Source: Saturnia japonica (taxonomy: Eukaryota; Arthropoda; Insecta; Lepidoptera; Saturniidae). Taken from it: 64,000 nt of DNA. The translations under genes were made by a program, and so were the position numbers. Each line of letters opens with the position of its first letter. Position 1 is the stretch's first letter. The stretch covers positions 3,093,190 to 3,157,189 of the forward strand of contig CM065311.1 in the NCBI GenBank assembly GCA_033032175.1. The letters are read 5' to 3'. Below, piece after piece: positions 19,910 through 30,415 of this stretch. The notes beneath the pieces were generated by a model that worked only from the letters and a program-made list of their open reading frames with translations, had not been told where the DNA came from and searched no databases.

Positions 19910-22900
19910 TACACTTAAATTATGACGGCATAAATAAACTACCGCATATTTATATTCCTGAAATTGATGCTCGTTTAATGATTGATACCGGAAGTACCAG
20001 AAGTTTTATTAGTCCCGCTAAAGCTGATGAATATTTTTCAGATTATAAATATATTGATCCTTTTGAAGTTATTAGTACACATGGACGTAGCCTACATGAC
20101 GAAGTTATAGATATACCTTTATTGGAAAGTTTTAAAAGTCCGATGAATCATAAATTTTATATATATAATGTAGATGGAAGATATGACGGATTAATAGGTT
20201 CTAACTTATTAAAAATATTGAACGCGACTATAGACATGAAAAATTTAATTTTACGGACACAAAATACAGAAATTCCAATAATTTATAGTCCCCCGTGGGA
20301 AATAACGCTAGAACCACGCACTGAAACCCGTGTTAAGGTGCCTACAAATTTAATTAATGGTGAAGCAATAATTAATTTTAAAAATTTTGGAAATGAAGTA
20401 CGTATGCCTAGCGCTATAGTTACTTGCAAAGATTCATTTGCAACAACAGTCATGCAGAATGCTTCGCAAGATAGTGTGACTTTAACTTTTAACGAACCAT
20501 TGAATATAACCAGCCTTAATAATAATACTTGCAAAATAAATTTATCAACCGGGCAACAATTAAATGATTTTGAGATTGATGAATTACTTACACAAAATTT
20601 ATCGAAACTCCGATTAGATCATGCTAATCAAGAAGAACGAGAAGCAATAGAAAAACTTTGTTTTGAATACAGGGATATATTCTATTGTGATAAACTGCCT
20701 CTTACATTTTCTAATCAAGTAAAACATCGAATCCGGACTAAAAATGAAGATCCAATTTTCATACGGCAATACCGACTTCCACCATCGCAAAACGATGAAA
20801 TACAGAAACAAGTTGAAAAATTACTAAAAGATAATGTTATACAAGAATCGTTTTCACCATGGAGTGCACCCGTACACCTAGTTCCAAAAAAGATGGACGC
20901 CTCCGGTGAACAGAAATTTAGAATGGTTGTAGACTATCGACGTATAAATGATATTACTACTGATGATAAGTATCCTTTACCAAATATTAATGATTTATTC
21001 GACAAGTTAGGGAAATCTACTTACTTCAGTACATTGGATTTAGCAAGTGGGTACCACCAAATTGAAGTTGATGAACAAGATAGACCCAAAACTGCATTCA
21101 CTACACCAATGGGACATTTTGAATTTACACGGATGCCATTTGGACTTAAAACAGCACCTGCAACATTTCAACGCGCAATGGATAACGTGTTACGTGGGTT
21201 GCAAGGTATACATTGCTTAGTATATTTAGATGACATCATCATTTATTCTAGTAGTATACAAGAACATGTAGAGAAGCTAAGAAAAGTGTTCGATCGTCTC
21301 AAACAAACCAATCTTAAAGTAACTCTCGATAAATGTGAGTTTTTTAAAAAAGATGTACTCTACTTAGGACACAAAATTACGAAGCATGGTTTACAACCAA
21401 ATGATGATAAAATCAGGGCAGTACTTGCCTTCCCACTCCCCAGAACATCCACTGAAATTAAAAGTTTTCTTGGCCTGATAGGCTACTACCGAAAATTCAT
21501 AAAGGATTTTTCAAAAATTACACAACCCCTTACATCGTGTTTGAAAAAGAAAAATAAAATTGAAATTAATGAATCATATGTTCAAGCTTTTCAAAAATGT
21601 AAAGAGCTACTTGTGAATGCTCCTATATTACAGTTTCCTGATTTTTCTAAACCCTTCATTTTAACAACAGACGCGTCAAACTACGCTTTAGGCGCTGTCC
21701 TTTCACAAGGATCAGTTGGAAATGAAAAACCTATCGCATATGCAAGTCGTACTCTTAATGATGCAGAAACACGTTACAGTACAATAGAAAAGGAACTGTT
21801 AGCCATCGTTTGGGCAGTAAAACACTTCCGTCCTTACCTGTATGGACGCAAATTCACAATATTTACTGACCACAGACCTTTAGCATGGTTAAATTCACTG
21901 AAAGAACCTAATAGTAAACTTACTAGATGGAAATTGAGACTAGCTGAGTTCGATTTTGACATAATATACAAGAACGGTAAACAAAATAGTAATGCTGATG
22001 CTCTATCACGAATTAAATTAAATATATTAAAGGACGATATGTCCTTACGAGTAAACGTGAGTGACACTGAACGATCTGAGAGTCCAATACTAATTTCAGA
22101 CTCATCAGAAACGTTAACTATTCCTTCAGATTTCGATAAGACTTTAACTCACCCAATTCGTTCTCCTTCATCCAGTACTATTACTGCCTGTTCATTACCG
22201 GAAACCATACATTCTGCTGAAGATATTGATACGAATGGTATTCCCATTATTGAAGAAGCCATCGACACAAAACCTAATCAAATCCTTATTTTTACTTGGA
22301 ACAGAAACCAATTATCAATAAAAGACTTATCACATGAAAAACAAAAAATTTTGGAAGTACATTTACCTGTAAACAACACTAACCTTGTTAAGAAATTTCT
22401 TTTAGAATATATAAAACCTAAAATTAAATATTTCTTTTACTTTGAGAGCGAAATTCACCGTAAACAATTTACAAATGCCGTGATAAAACTATTTAAAAAA
22501 GATACCGTCAAAATATATGAATGTACTAAAAGAGTTATATACTTAGGTGATGAAAAAGAGCAACGTGCCACTATACTTGCTTATCATCAAGGTAAAACAA
22601 GTCACCGTGGAATCAAAGAAACTCTTATGAAATTAAAGCGTAATTATTTTTGGACAAATATGGATATAACAGTCGCTTCTGTAATCAATTCTTGTGAAAC
22701 TTGTAAAACTCTAAAATATGATCGCAAACCTTTAAAACCAGAATTAATGTTAACGCAAACTCAAACAAAACCTTTTGCTGAAATATTTATAGATATATTC
22801 TCTATAGAAGGAAGCTACTTCCTTACCATAATAGATGCTTTCAGTAAACTAGGTCAGGCTTTTGAAATATCCAATCGCTCTACACCTGAAGTAGTTCGTG

Positions 22901-23625
22901 CCTTAATTAAATTTTTCTCATTTTATGGCGTACCAAATAAGATCAGTGCTGATTCTGGTACTGAATTCAACAATACACTTTTAAAAGAAACATTACAATT
23001 TTATAAAATAGAATTACACATAAGCACTCCACATAATCCTAATTCTATGGGTTTAATTGAAAGATTCCATTCAACTATTTTAGAAATATATCGTATCGCT
23101 AAATATGAACATAAAATAACTGACGCGGCTAACGTTATGACTTATGCAATTATGTCATACAATCAAACCATTCACTCAACGACTGGTCTTACACCATTTG
23201 AAGTAGTTTTTGGACACACTGATTCTAATAGTACTTTTGAAGTAAACTTTAACAAACAATATACGCAACAATTAGTAAACGATCATATGAAACGAACGAA
23301 ATATCTTTATAAATATTTAACAGACAAAGTAATTGAAAATAAAGAAAAGATTAAAACAAAACGTGGTGGTGAAACATCATTTGATATTCAAGAAGAGGAC
23401 ACTATATTTGTAAAAGGTGTTAATACAAGGCGAAGTAAAGATAAACCGCGTTATCAAAAAGCACAAGTATATGGTAAAATTGACAGAAATATCTGTCCTG
23501 TAAAAATGAAAACTCGAAAAACAAACGTGCCTATTAAGGATATAAAACGACCTTCGCAGGTACCTCCTCGGGCTCCTGGCTCTGATCATCAGGATTCACG
23601 CCCTTCAACTTCACAGAATCGATAA
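19861..23625 (+). CDS. pol: Errantivirus Pol (PR-RT-RNase H-IN)
   Basis: A 1254-codon open frame in the -1 frame relative to gag. It is probably made as a Gag-Pol fusion by frameshifting, so the ATG at 19861 need not be used. Domains in order: aspartic protease with D42-T-G-S; reverse transcriptase with 'YLDD' at about 455-458 and upstream 'FRMVVDYR'; RNase H with 'TTDASNYALGAVLSQ' and 'FTDHRPLAWL'; integrase with an HHCC finger ('HQGKTSHRGI' ... 'CETCK', about 908-945). The DDE residues are in 'FIDIFS' (about 976), 'SADSGTEF' (about 1029) and 'GLIERFHS' (about 1066). All catalytic signatures are present and the frame is uninterrupted. Between RNase H and integrase is a serine/threonine-rich linker. 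The last 65 nt overlap the upstream part of the env frame. Confidence 0.94.
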   Translation: MRKFSYKSLQERSPEIVHLNYDGINKLPHIYIPEIDARLMIDTGSTRSFISPAKADEYFSDYKYIDPFEVISTHGRSLHDEVIDIPLLESFKSPMNHKFYIYNVDGRYDGLIGSNLLKILNATIDMKNLILRTQNTEIPIIYSPPWEITLEPRTETRVKVPTNLINGEAIINFKNFGNEVRMPSAIVTCKDSFATTVMQNASQDSVTLTFNEPLNITSLNNNTCKINLSTGQQLNDFEIDELLTQNLSKLRLDHANQEEREAIEKLCFEYRDIFYCDKLPLTFSNQVKHRIRTKNEDPIFIRQYRLPPSQNDEIQKQVEKLLKDNVIQESFSPWSAPVHLVPKKMDASGEQKFRMVVDYRRINDITTDDKYPLPNINDLFDKLGKSTYFSTLDLASGYHQIEVDEQDRPKTAFTTPMGHFEFTRMPFGLKTAPATFQRAMDNVLRGLQGIHCLVYLDDIIIYSSSIQEHVEKLRKVFDRLKQTNLKVTLDKCEFFKKDVLYLGHKITKHGLQPNDDKIRAVLAFPLPRTSTEIKSFLGLIGYYRKFIKDFSKITQPLTSCLKKKNKIEINESYVQAFQKCKELLVNAPILQFPDFSKPFILTTDASNYALGAVLSQGSVGNEKPIAYASRTLNDAETRYSTIEKELLAIVWAVKHFRPYLYGRKFTIFTDHRPLAWLNSLKEPNSKLTRWKLRLAEFDFDIIYKNGKQNSNADALSRIKLNILKDDMSLRVNVSDTERSESPILISDSSETLTIPSDFDKTLTHPIRSPSSSTITACSLPETIHSAEDIDTNGIPIIEEAIDTKPNQILIFTWNRNQLSIKDLSHEKQKILEVHLPVNNTNLVKKFLLEYIKPKIKYFFYFESEIHRKQFTNAVIKLFKKDTVKIYECTKRVIYLGDEKEQRATILAYHQGKTSHRGIKETLMKLKRNYFWTNMDITVASVINSCETCKTLKYDRKPLKPELMLTQTQTKPFAEIFIDIFSIEGSYFLTIIDAFSKLGQAFEISNRSTPEVVRALIKFFSFYGVPNKISADSGTEFNNTLLKETLQFYKIELHISTPHNPNSMGLIERFHSTILEIYRIAKYEHKITDAANVMTYAIMSYNQTIHSTTGLTPFEVVFGHTDSNSTFEVNFNKQYTQQLVNDHMKRTKYLYKYLTDKVIENKEKIKTKRGGETSFDIQEEDTIFVKGVNTRRSKDKPRYQKAQVYGKIDRNICPVKMKTRKTNVPIKDIKRPSQVPPRAPGSDHQDSRPSTSQNR
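19867..19873 (+). promoter_or_regulatory. -1 ribosomal frameshift heptamer A AAT TTT
   Basis: In the gag frame the codons read ...GTA AAT TTT..., which fits the X XXY YYZ pattern. A shift back by one base here enters the pol frame, open through 23625. The gag stop follows about 11 codons later. Confidence 0.7.
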
Positions 23626-25288
23626 AAATCCCGGTATAGTCCTTGTGAAACAAGGTCAAGCTAGTGTAAGTTATGATAAGTGGACAATAATTAAGATTTT
23701 AGATTTAAGTCTGATACGTGAGGATTTAGAATTCAATATAAAAAGATATACTAAATTTAATCAATATTTAAAAACACATTTTGATAATGAAACATCTAAT
23801 GTTCAACTTTTTAATGTAAAGCTTCAAACGAATTATGTAATGAATATTAGTATTCAAAAATTAGAACAGTTATCTCCATCAACTAGAATTAAACGTGGAC
23901 TTCTCAATCCTCTTGGATCTATTATTAAGCTTATAACTGGTAACTTAGATCATAATGATGCTTTAAGATATGAAAATATGATTGATTCTCTAACGACACG
24001 CCAAAATACACTCATTAAAAAGGTAACCTTAATATCAGATATTTCTGAATCAATGATAAAGATAACAAATTTCACGAAGGACAATTTCATTCGAATAGAT
24101 AAAGAGTTACGAGAAATAAAAAAATTAATAAATCAAACTAATATTGATATAACTACCCATAATTTTATTAATGTTTATAATTTATTTTTCCATAATTTTC
24201 AACTACTCTACATTCGGTTGAATGAAATTGAAACTTCTCTGGCATTCAGTAAATTAAAAATATTACACCAATCTCTTATAAACTCAAATGAATTATTAGA
24301 ATTGTTAAAAAAGATAGAGAAATTCTACAAACTTGTGTATCCAGTAAGTTATGACAATTTAGTTAAAATAGAGCAATGTATAGAGCTTAAAGCTTATACA
24401 AAAGGAAGTCAAATAACATTCATTTTAGATATACCAATAATTAGAGATGAAATTTATACATACTACAGAGCAATTCCAATACCTATGACCAATCCTTCTA
24501 ATCATACCACCATCATTATTCCTAAATTTCCTTACCTATTAGTAAAAGGGTCTAAATTTGTCTCGCTCACTTTACCTTGTAATGAACTTCACGACGAAAT
24601 GTTCCTGTGTCACGAGGATGATTCTCGAATAACTTCAGAAGACACTTGCATAACAGCATTAATTCAATTTTCTTCGAATACGAGTTCTTGTCATCCAGTA
24701 CCAGTTGAAATCAAGACCATTAAGATACAACCAATTGGAAAAGAGAGATGGATTCTTCATAGTAACGCTGAGAATATATTATCAAAAATTTGTAACGACG
24801 AAATAACGAAAGAAAATATAGAAGGGACATACTTCCTCGTCCTAGATGACCATTGCGATGTTAAAATTGGTGAAATTACGCTAAAAGCTCACCATATTAC
24901 TACGAGTAATTTGAAGATGTCAAAATTACCGATTATTAATCTTCCCGAAATAACAATTACTGAGCAACAATTGCAACGTGAACCCATCAATTTGGATAAC
25001 AGTGAATTAATAAATCTTCAACATTTAAATAATCTTTTAAAAATCAGTGAAAGTGAACTAAAAACATCAAGTGAAAGAATTATTAATGTAAAAAGTGTTA
25101 GTGCCGGAACTTTATTGTTATATGTGATTATATTTCTATTAATTCTTGTATTCTTAGTATATAAGCTCAGTTTTTGTAAAAATTATTGCTATCGAAATAA
25201 TCATAGTGATAATCATCCCTCTGATAATTTCGAACTTGAGGGGGGAGGAGTTATGCAGTCTGTACCCTCTCTTATTACGTCTTGTTAA
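23546..25288 (+). CDS. env: Errantivirus Env (F-type fusion glycoprotein)
   Basis: The frame is open from 23546 (after a stop at 23543-23545) to 25288. The annotated 547-codon part begins at a GTG (23645) and has no early ATG. Upstream in the same frame, overlapping the end of pol, lies a hydrophobic run 'LLGLLALII' (23564-23590) that looks like a signal peptide core. It directly follows a possible splice acceptor 'ttcgcag' (AG at 23558-23559). Errantivirus env is known to come from spliced RNA, which would supply the ATG. Counting from the GTG: furin-type site RIKR at 81-84, followed by the fusion-peptide-like 'GLLNPLGSIIKLITG', as in baculovirus F-like Env; then a membrane anchor at about 488-510 and a short cysteine-containing tail. 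The stop lies 40 nt inside the 3' LTR. Confidence 0.88.
   Translation, partial: NDLRRYLLGLLALIIRIHALQLHRIDKNPGIVLVKQGQASVSYDKWTIIKILDLSLIREDLEFNIKRYTKFNQYLKTHFDNETSNVQLFNVKLQTNYVMNISIQKLEQLSPSTRIKRGLLNPLGSIIKLITGNLDHNDALRYENMIDSLTTRQNTLIKKVTLISDISESMIKITNFTKDNFIRIDKELREIKKLINQTNIDITTHNFINVYNLFFHNFQLLYIRLNEIETSLAFSKLKILHQSLINSNELLELLKKIEKFYKLVYPVSYDNLVKIEQCIELKAYTKGSQITFILDIPIIRDEIYTYYRAIPIPMTNPSNHTTIIIPKFPYLLVKGSKFVSLTLPCNELHDEMFLCHEDDSRITSEDTCITALIQFSSNTSSCHPVPVEIKTIKIQPIGKERWILHSNAENILSKICNDEITKENIEGTYFLVLDDHCDVKIGEITLKAHHITTSNLKMSKLPIINLPEITITEQQLQREPINLDNSELINLQHLNNLLKISESELKTSSERIINVKSVSAGTLLLYVIIFLLILVFLVYKLSFCKNYCYRNNHSDNHPSDNFELEGGGVMQSVPSLITSC
25234..25248 (+). other. Polypurine tract
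   Basis: 'cttgaggggggagg' lies immediately before the 3' LTR, within the env reading frame. This is the expected plus-strand primer site. Confidence 0.8.
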
Positions 25289-25555
25289 TTGGTACATACG
25301 TTAGAAATGCTGATGTTACGTTTTTAACCCATATTATGTCTGCAAACTACTGATAGACACCTGGTGTTTTGACTGAATGTATTGCGACATATTTCTCATT
25401 ATTTCATAGTAAACAGCCCCACTTTGTGTTTATAGAATAAGAGTTTATAAAAGAGACATTTGTAACAAATAAAAGCATTCTTAATAAAGCTTCTTGAGAA
25501 TCAGTCTTGTCTTAGACTTTTTAAAAACCCTCGGCAGTGCTCCCGAAATTTAACT
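25249..25555 (+). repeat. Errantivirus 3' LTR, 307 bp
   Basis: Same length as the 5' LTR and identical to it as far as I can read. Contains the last 12 codons of env plus its stop. Followed by AGGT. Confidence 0.93.
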
Positions 25556-25559
25556 AGGT

Positions 25560-26834
25560 ATATCTATAATGTTTTTCGTAAACATAAACATCGTCATGTA
25601 GTTCACTGACACGATTTTAAAATTTTCATTGGTCTCGATATGTACCCAACAATCTTATTTGAAGAAATGAAAGAAACTATTTTAAAAGTAAGTACTTATT
25701 TATTGTTTTACGATTTCCTCGACTTTGTACATGAAACTCTTATTGTATACCTTATGTTATATATACCCATAGAAAATGTTTCTTAAGTTCACATTAACTA
25801 AGTTTTATACTATAAAAAAAGACGGTGCCTTGTCTACAATATATTAAAGGAGAACGTCGTCGCCTATGAACTGATTTCACAAGTAAAAACTTTTTCTTTC
25901 AATGATTAGCTGCTACGTATATGACATGCATATCGTGTTATATTGTTAGTCAAATCTATATAGTACTTTATAAATTAATCTTCAATATCGGTTTAATGTG
26001 AAAATAAATAATATAGTTAAGTAAATTAATGAAGTCAACCAAAACACATAACACAGTATCTAAATACAAAAAATACTTATTAACCCACTTCAAAAAATTC
26101 GAATGTTTTTTTTATGGACTCCTTTATTTACGAACCGATTTAGATAATTCTTTTTTTTTAGAAAAGGGATACCTCAGGGGTGGGCCAATTTAAATGTCAC
26201 TGGCATTGGAACTTCGACTTCGAAGATAAACCAGGGAACTCCTCAAAATTATTGAAGTTGATTTTCTTTTAGGTTAAAAATTGTCTTGTACCTAGTACCT
26301 GTCAACATTGTTTAAATAATTCATAATACTTAACACAAGATTTGTTTAATACCTTTACATTAGCAATTTTTACAAATTGAACGAAAGACATCAAGTGTTT
26401 TCTGGGTATTCATGCTGATAAGTAAATACATTAAATTTATTGTATGTGCACAAAATACAAAACAAGGCAATACCATAAAATCTCAAGTTTTAATTACTAT
26501 ATGAAAACTGAATTTAGGTATTATAAAGTAGTCCAGTTGAAATTATTTCTATGCCGCAATTTTTTTTACAGACAAAAAATATCGTTTTAAGAATTTCTAA
26601 TAAAACCAACTGACATATTATTATACCGTATCTATCAACAATTTATGAAATTAGCCATTACGCGTAATGAGTTGTATGAAAAATTAAATTGAACATTCAT
26701 GTATGTAGCTTCTTATTTAATTACTTATTTATTAAAAAAAGAAGCTTTTTATACTGTGCTAGTCTTTGTTACAAACTTTTAAAGGATATCTGTTATCTAA
26801 TTATATAGTAAATCCTCAAATGAGATGACTTTAG
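25560..26834. other. 3' flank of the rost-like gene
   Basis: AT-rich, no gene. On the minus strand this is the 3'UTR or downstream DNA of the rost-like gene. An AATAAATAAG at about 26728-26737 (minus) could serve as a polyadenylation signal, roughly 100 nt past the stop. 'agaaaagggatacctcaggg' near 26160 looks like part of a dispersed repeat. Confidence 0.35.
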
Positions 26835-27054
26835 TTATACGATTCCGTCGAGCATGTGTCGATCGGGTGGTGCAACAGCCAGCTGATGGCTAGTGGTTCG
26901 AATTAGACTAGTGGAGATCTTGTCCCTGCAGAGCGCTAGGCCCCACAGTAGCGCGTATATCACAATAAGCCCGACAGCCGAAAAAGCCACCACGGCGCCG
27001 GTGCGTTGCCCTTGCCTCCAATCGAGTACATCATAAATAAATGGGTTTCCATTT
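26835..27054 (-). CDS. rost: Rolling stone-like protein, exon 4 (C terminus)
   Basis: Acceptor 'cctttttgcag' ends at 27055. The exon completes a codon begun in exon 3 and encodes 73 residues. It opens 'NGNPFIYDVLDWRQGQRTG', the family's '(I)YPxLDWxxPG' region. A hydrophobic segment 'AVVAFSAVGLIVIYALLWGL' follows, then a short polar tail ending 'HMLDGIV' and TAA at 26835-26837. The downstream paralogue's last exon (63646-63865) has the same length and start phase. Confidence 0.88.
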
Positions 27055-27871
27055 CTGCAAAAAGGAAAAATTTCATTACTTAAAAATATTTTTTAAGTTA
27101 TAGGTTTTTACATCAGTAGGCGTTATGAAAAGTGATTTTTTTACGAAGCGCGCGCACAGTTTTACGAGTGGTACATCGTGAAGATGCTTGCTAAATCTCA
27201 TGTTTTATTGTGGTGAAGATCATTAAGTAGTCACACTTGATGCTGTGGGTCACATAACATCGAGTATAACTATTCAAAGAAGTATAACTTCTAACGTGTG
27301 TACACAAGTCCCTGCACAAGGAAATTTATAGAGGCAATTAATTCAATATTAAGCTTTTATTGTTCCGAAAAGCTATTTAATATTTAATTGCTGGAAGAAG
27401 TTATCCATAGGTATATATTTTTTACAGAGAGATCGAGCTTATGAAATTGTAGCCATTGTTTGATTCTAATCCAGGTACCATAATAACTGGCTATTCGTTA
27501 TCGGAACCACTTAGAGCATTAATAAACCGACATAAGTGTTTGCGATAAAATATATTAAAACGTAATAGATAGGATTAAGTAATCAGCTCGGTACAACGCT
27601 ATCGATTTCATAAAGAAAATAAACTGCCACAACCACACAACACGGATCACAGTGTTACCAACATGAAATAATAAAATTAAAAAAACCGTGGAATTTTTAT
27701 TAGAAAGGATAAGATGGTTTTAATGCATTATTTACCACTTTGTTGTCAAATGTCATGCAGTCGTGTTTCTAGTACTTTATTACTATTTGAAGGGAGTCGA
27801 TGGACCCATCGACGTAGTTTAAAAGTTAGGTAGCTAAAGTGGCAGTAGACTGACCACGGCTGTAGAAGAAC
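27055..27871. other. Intron 3, first part: nothing recognised
   Basis: Non-coding AT-rich DNA of intron 3 of the rost-like gene. Confidence 0.3.
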
Positions 27872-28075
27872 TAACAACCTATGGAGTAGAAGATTTCTTG
27901 AATGGAGACCTCGTTCTCTTAGCAAACGTAGTTAAGCACGCCCTCAAACCAGGTGCAGCGACGACTTGCGGATGATTGTTGGAAACGACTGGATGCGGAC
28001 AGCCGGAGATCCGATCTGATGGTGAATCTTGGGAGAAGCCTATGTCGCAGTGGTCTGGTAAAGGGTGGTGAATAT
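27872..28075 (+). pseudogene. RTE-like LINE 3'-end fragment
   Basis: Plus strand encodes 'FLEWRPRSLSKRS' and, in a shifted frame, 'DDLRMIVGNDWMRTAGDP' followed by 'ILGEAYV'. This is the C-terminal tail 'VLEWRPRxGKRSVGRPPxRWxDD...W...' of a common lepidopteran endonuclease-RT LINE. It contains stops and is dead. The fragment at 28320-28690 is the same family in the opposite orientation. Confidence 0.65.
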
Positions 28076-28319
28076 GAAGATGACGATGGATGGTGGACGA
28101 TGGACGATATGGTGTATGCACAGGTGAGCTCTGGAGTATGTTGGTCGCGATGCATTCGGAGAAAATTGTCGTGACCTACCACCACCCACCTTGTACTATG
28201 CTATCTCTTCCATCCCGTCAATTTTTCTACTTACATAATTATTTATCCTATAAAATGTCAATATAAACAGACAAATTCAAATTAATGTTATCTCTCATCC
28301 ACTCGATAATCATTATCAG

Positions 28320-28690
28320 TCGAAAGATGTCCAATAATTCAGCATTGGGCTCCCCCAAAGGTTATCACAGTGATCGGTCATGTGCTGCCCTCATCTAGCG
28401 ACTTTCCGCAATCTTCGCCAGGTCGTTGGTCCACCTTGTGGCGGGTGTGCCCACGATGCGTCTTCCGGTACGCAGCCGCCACTTGACAACTCTTTAGCTC
28501 CATCGGGCATCTGTTCTACGAGCTATGTGCCCCGTACACAGTCACTTAAGTCTAGCTATTGTTAGGGTCATGTCGGTGACTTTAGTTTTCTACGGATTTC
28601 CTTATTTCTGATTCGATCTCGCAGACAAAACTCCGAGCATAACCCTCTCCATTGCTCTTCGAGTGACCTTGAATTTTCTTATGAGGACCA
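28320..28690 (-). pseudogene. RTE-like LINE 3'-end fragment, inverted copy
   Basis: Minus strand encodes 'KFKVTRRAMERVMLGVCLRD' with 'RIRNKEIRRK', then degenerate sequence in which 'QMPDGAKELSSGGCVPEDAS' and 'AHPPQGGPTTWRRLRKVA' correspond to the RT C-terminal region. Several stops are present. Confidence 0.65.
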
Positions 28691-28739
28691 TAGTAAGACC
28701 ACGTGTGTGAAGTACCTATCTTTTTTTTTTTTTTTAGAA

Positions 28740-28805
28740 CTGACTACACTGTTAGCCTGGGGGGCCCTAAAGCCGCTGCGGCTTTTACAGCTTCACCGGA
28801 CTTGA
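28740..28805. repeat. 'gccgctgcggcttttacagc' repeat fragment
   Basis: 'tgttagcctggggggcccta' followed by 'aagccgctgcggcttttaca' recurs in diverged form at 32098-32155, 56480-56520 and 58560-58645 (inverse or direct). It is a small dispersed repeat of unknown class. Confidence 0.45.
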
Positions 28806-29161
28806 GAAGTACCTATAAATTTTTTTCCCTACATAATTTCCTACGCTCACAATCAGACTGCTATCTAGTGTCATTACTGTTACGAAATTAAATACTATAC
28901 TTAAAATTAGACCTTGGCTATCGTAGTATACAAAAGATTGTTTTCGCAACTATGGTAACACGATATCTAGAAAGTATAATAGAAATCACGCAATTTTTTT
29001 TTTCAATATGCGCAAATATATTATTCACGTAGAAACTGTGAATTTTTATAGCGTATTTATTAAATAATATTTAAAAGTTTTCAAAAAGCCTGAATTATTA
29101 AAAACCACCGTATTCGAATACCACGAGTTGCCACTTTTGGGTACGCATGAAGAGTACTTAC

Positions 29162-29354
29162 ACTGTGCCGCCTGCTGCGTAGTAGATACCAGAGAAAGCA
29201 GCATACCAAAGCCCCAGGCCCAAAGGCTGGTATAAATGTAGAAAACGGATCGGCGTGCGCGAAATTAAAATTTCCCCGATGACTATACAGGAATTAACGG
29301 CGTGCGTCGCTAAGTCCAGCAAGAACGAATGTGCGTCTTCTGTCTCTTCGGGAT
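29162..29354 (-). CDS. rost: Rolling stone-like protein, exon 3
   Basis: 193 nt between acceptor 'ggttctacag' and donor GTAAGT. It encodes about 64 residues, beginning 'DPEETEDAHSFLLDLATHAV' and continuing with 'NSCIVIGEILISRTPIRFLH'. It ends 'LYQPLGLGLWYAAFSGIYYA' and 'AGGT'. These are the most diagnostic parts of the family: H..NS, then P.R..H, then a Y...FS..Y..GGT run. Predicted two membrane segments. Phase 1 in, phase 2 out, consistent with exons 2 and 4. Confidence 0.9.
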
Positions 29355-29401
29355 CTGTAGAACCAAAAACAGTATAAAAAATCGGTTGTCTGTAAACGTA
29401 A

Positions 29402-29902
29402 ACGTGACAACGTCATAAGAAAATACTGATGGAATGGTATCATTTTTCAAAAGGAAATTTTAATTTTATTTGTTTGATATATTTTTTGTATGGATATAGA
29501 GAAGGAGGTAAATGGAAATGACAATTGAAATGATCAAGTTACATTTATTTGTACGCATAAATACAATTATGTCATTTTTTTTTTACAATGTACATAGTTT
29601 TTTACAAGTATGAATGTGCTTTGAGCAATTGTTTTACAACTTTTATTTACAACTTTTAAACATGTGTGATATTTAACTTCTTACAATTTGTGTTATTCTG
29701 TTGAAAATAGGACGATGATAGGAAAAATAGGAAATGAAACGGCCGAACGCGGAGGCCTATTGTGCCTCTTAGTCGCTCGTTCCGCGCTCTCGCTTGCACT
29801 TCAAGCCTTAAATGGAACGTCTCAGAGCGAGGTAACGCCGCATGAGTCATGATTTTTCGTGCGTGCAGCCGGCTCCATCGAATTATAAGACGTTGTCACG
29901 TC
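29402..29902. mobile_element. TIR element, ~500 bp, 'acgtgacaacgtc' ends
   Basis: Left end 'acgtgacaacgtcataag' and, read from the right, 'gacgtgacaacgtcttataa'. The inner right part ('cgaattataag' preceded by 'gtgcgtgcagccggctccat') is a sequence I recognise as common in moth genomes, but I cannot name the superfamily. No transposase is encoded. Lies in intron 2 of the rost-like gene. Confidence 0.6.
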
Positions 29903-30252
29903 AAAAACGGCATGTTAGATTTATTTGACTATGATTGTTTTCAATGATGTAGCCAGGATTTTGTTCAGGAGGGGGCGGTGGACAGGCAAGGAAAACTAAT
30001 ATCAGACAATTGCATCCATTGACAATGTCTTTAAATTGTTCCTTAAAAATAGTATCACTCAGAACTTTCCACCCACAGCGTTACACAGTTATACAGTCTA
30101 GTTTTGGAAGATTCGGAATTTTTGGGCACAGTTGGGTAGCAAGTGTAAAATTGTAGATTATACAACAAGTGAAAATAGAAGGAATTTAATTCAAGAGACT
30201 AAGTAAGTTAGAGTTAAATTTAGGTACATTACGTTACATGAGAGAGATAAGA

Positions 30253-30415
30253 AAGATCGCGACAACCATACACACAGTGATAACCCATCACTGATTTTCT
30301 TCTGGTTTCTTGCGCTCAGGGATCAGCCAATGTATATTATACAGTAATAAAGCGTGGTGGTTGGGATCGCGATCACCATACACATAGTGATAAACCCATC
30401 ACTGATTTTTATTTT
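30253..30415 (+). repeat. Direct repeat pair, ~47 bp
   Basis: 'gatcgcgacaaccatacaca' with 'cagtgataacccatcactga' (30253-30299) recurs as 'gatcgcgatcaccatacaca' with 'tagtgataaacccatcactg' (30366-30412). About 113 bp apart. Confidence 0.65.

Larger units (their letters stand above)
17718..25559 (+). mobile_element. Complete Ty3/gypsy errantivirus (insect endogenous retrovirus)
   Basis: A 7.8 kb element bounded by the 4 bp target duplication AGGT (17718-17721 and 25556-25559). Order: LTR, primer site, leader, gag, pol, env, polypurine tract, LTR. LTR ends are AGTTA...TAACT, as in the 17.6/297/ZAM group of errantiviruses. All three frames are open and the LTRs look identical, so the insertion is recent and possibly still functional. 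It lies 1.3 kb downstream of the stop codon of the rost-like gene, in the opposite orientation. Family placement rests on motif order and env; it was not tested phylogenetically. Confidence 0.93.
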
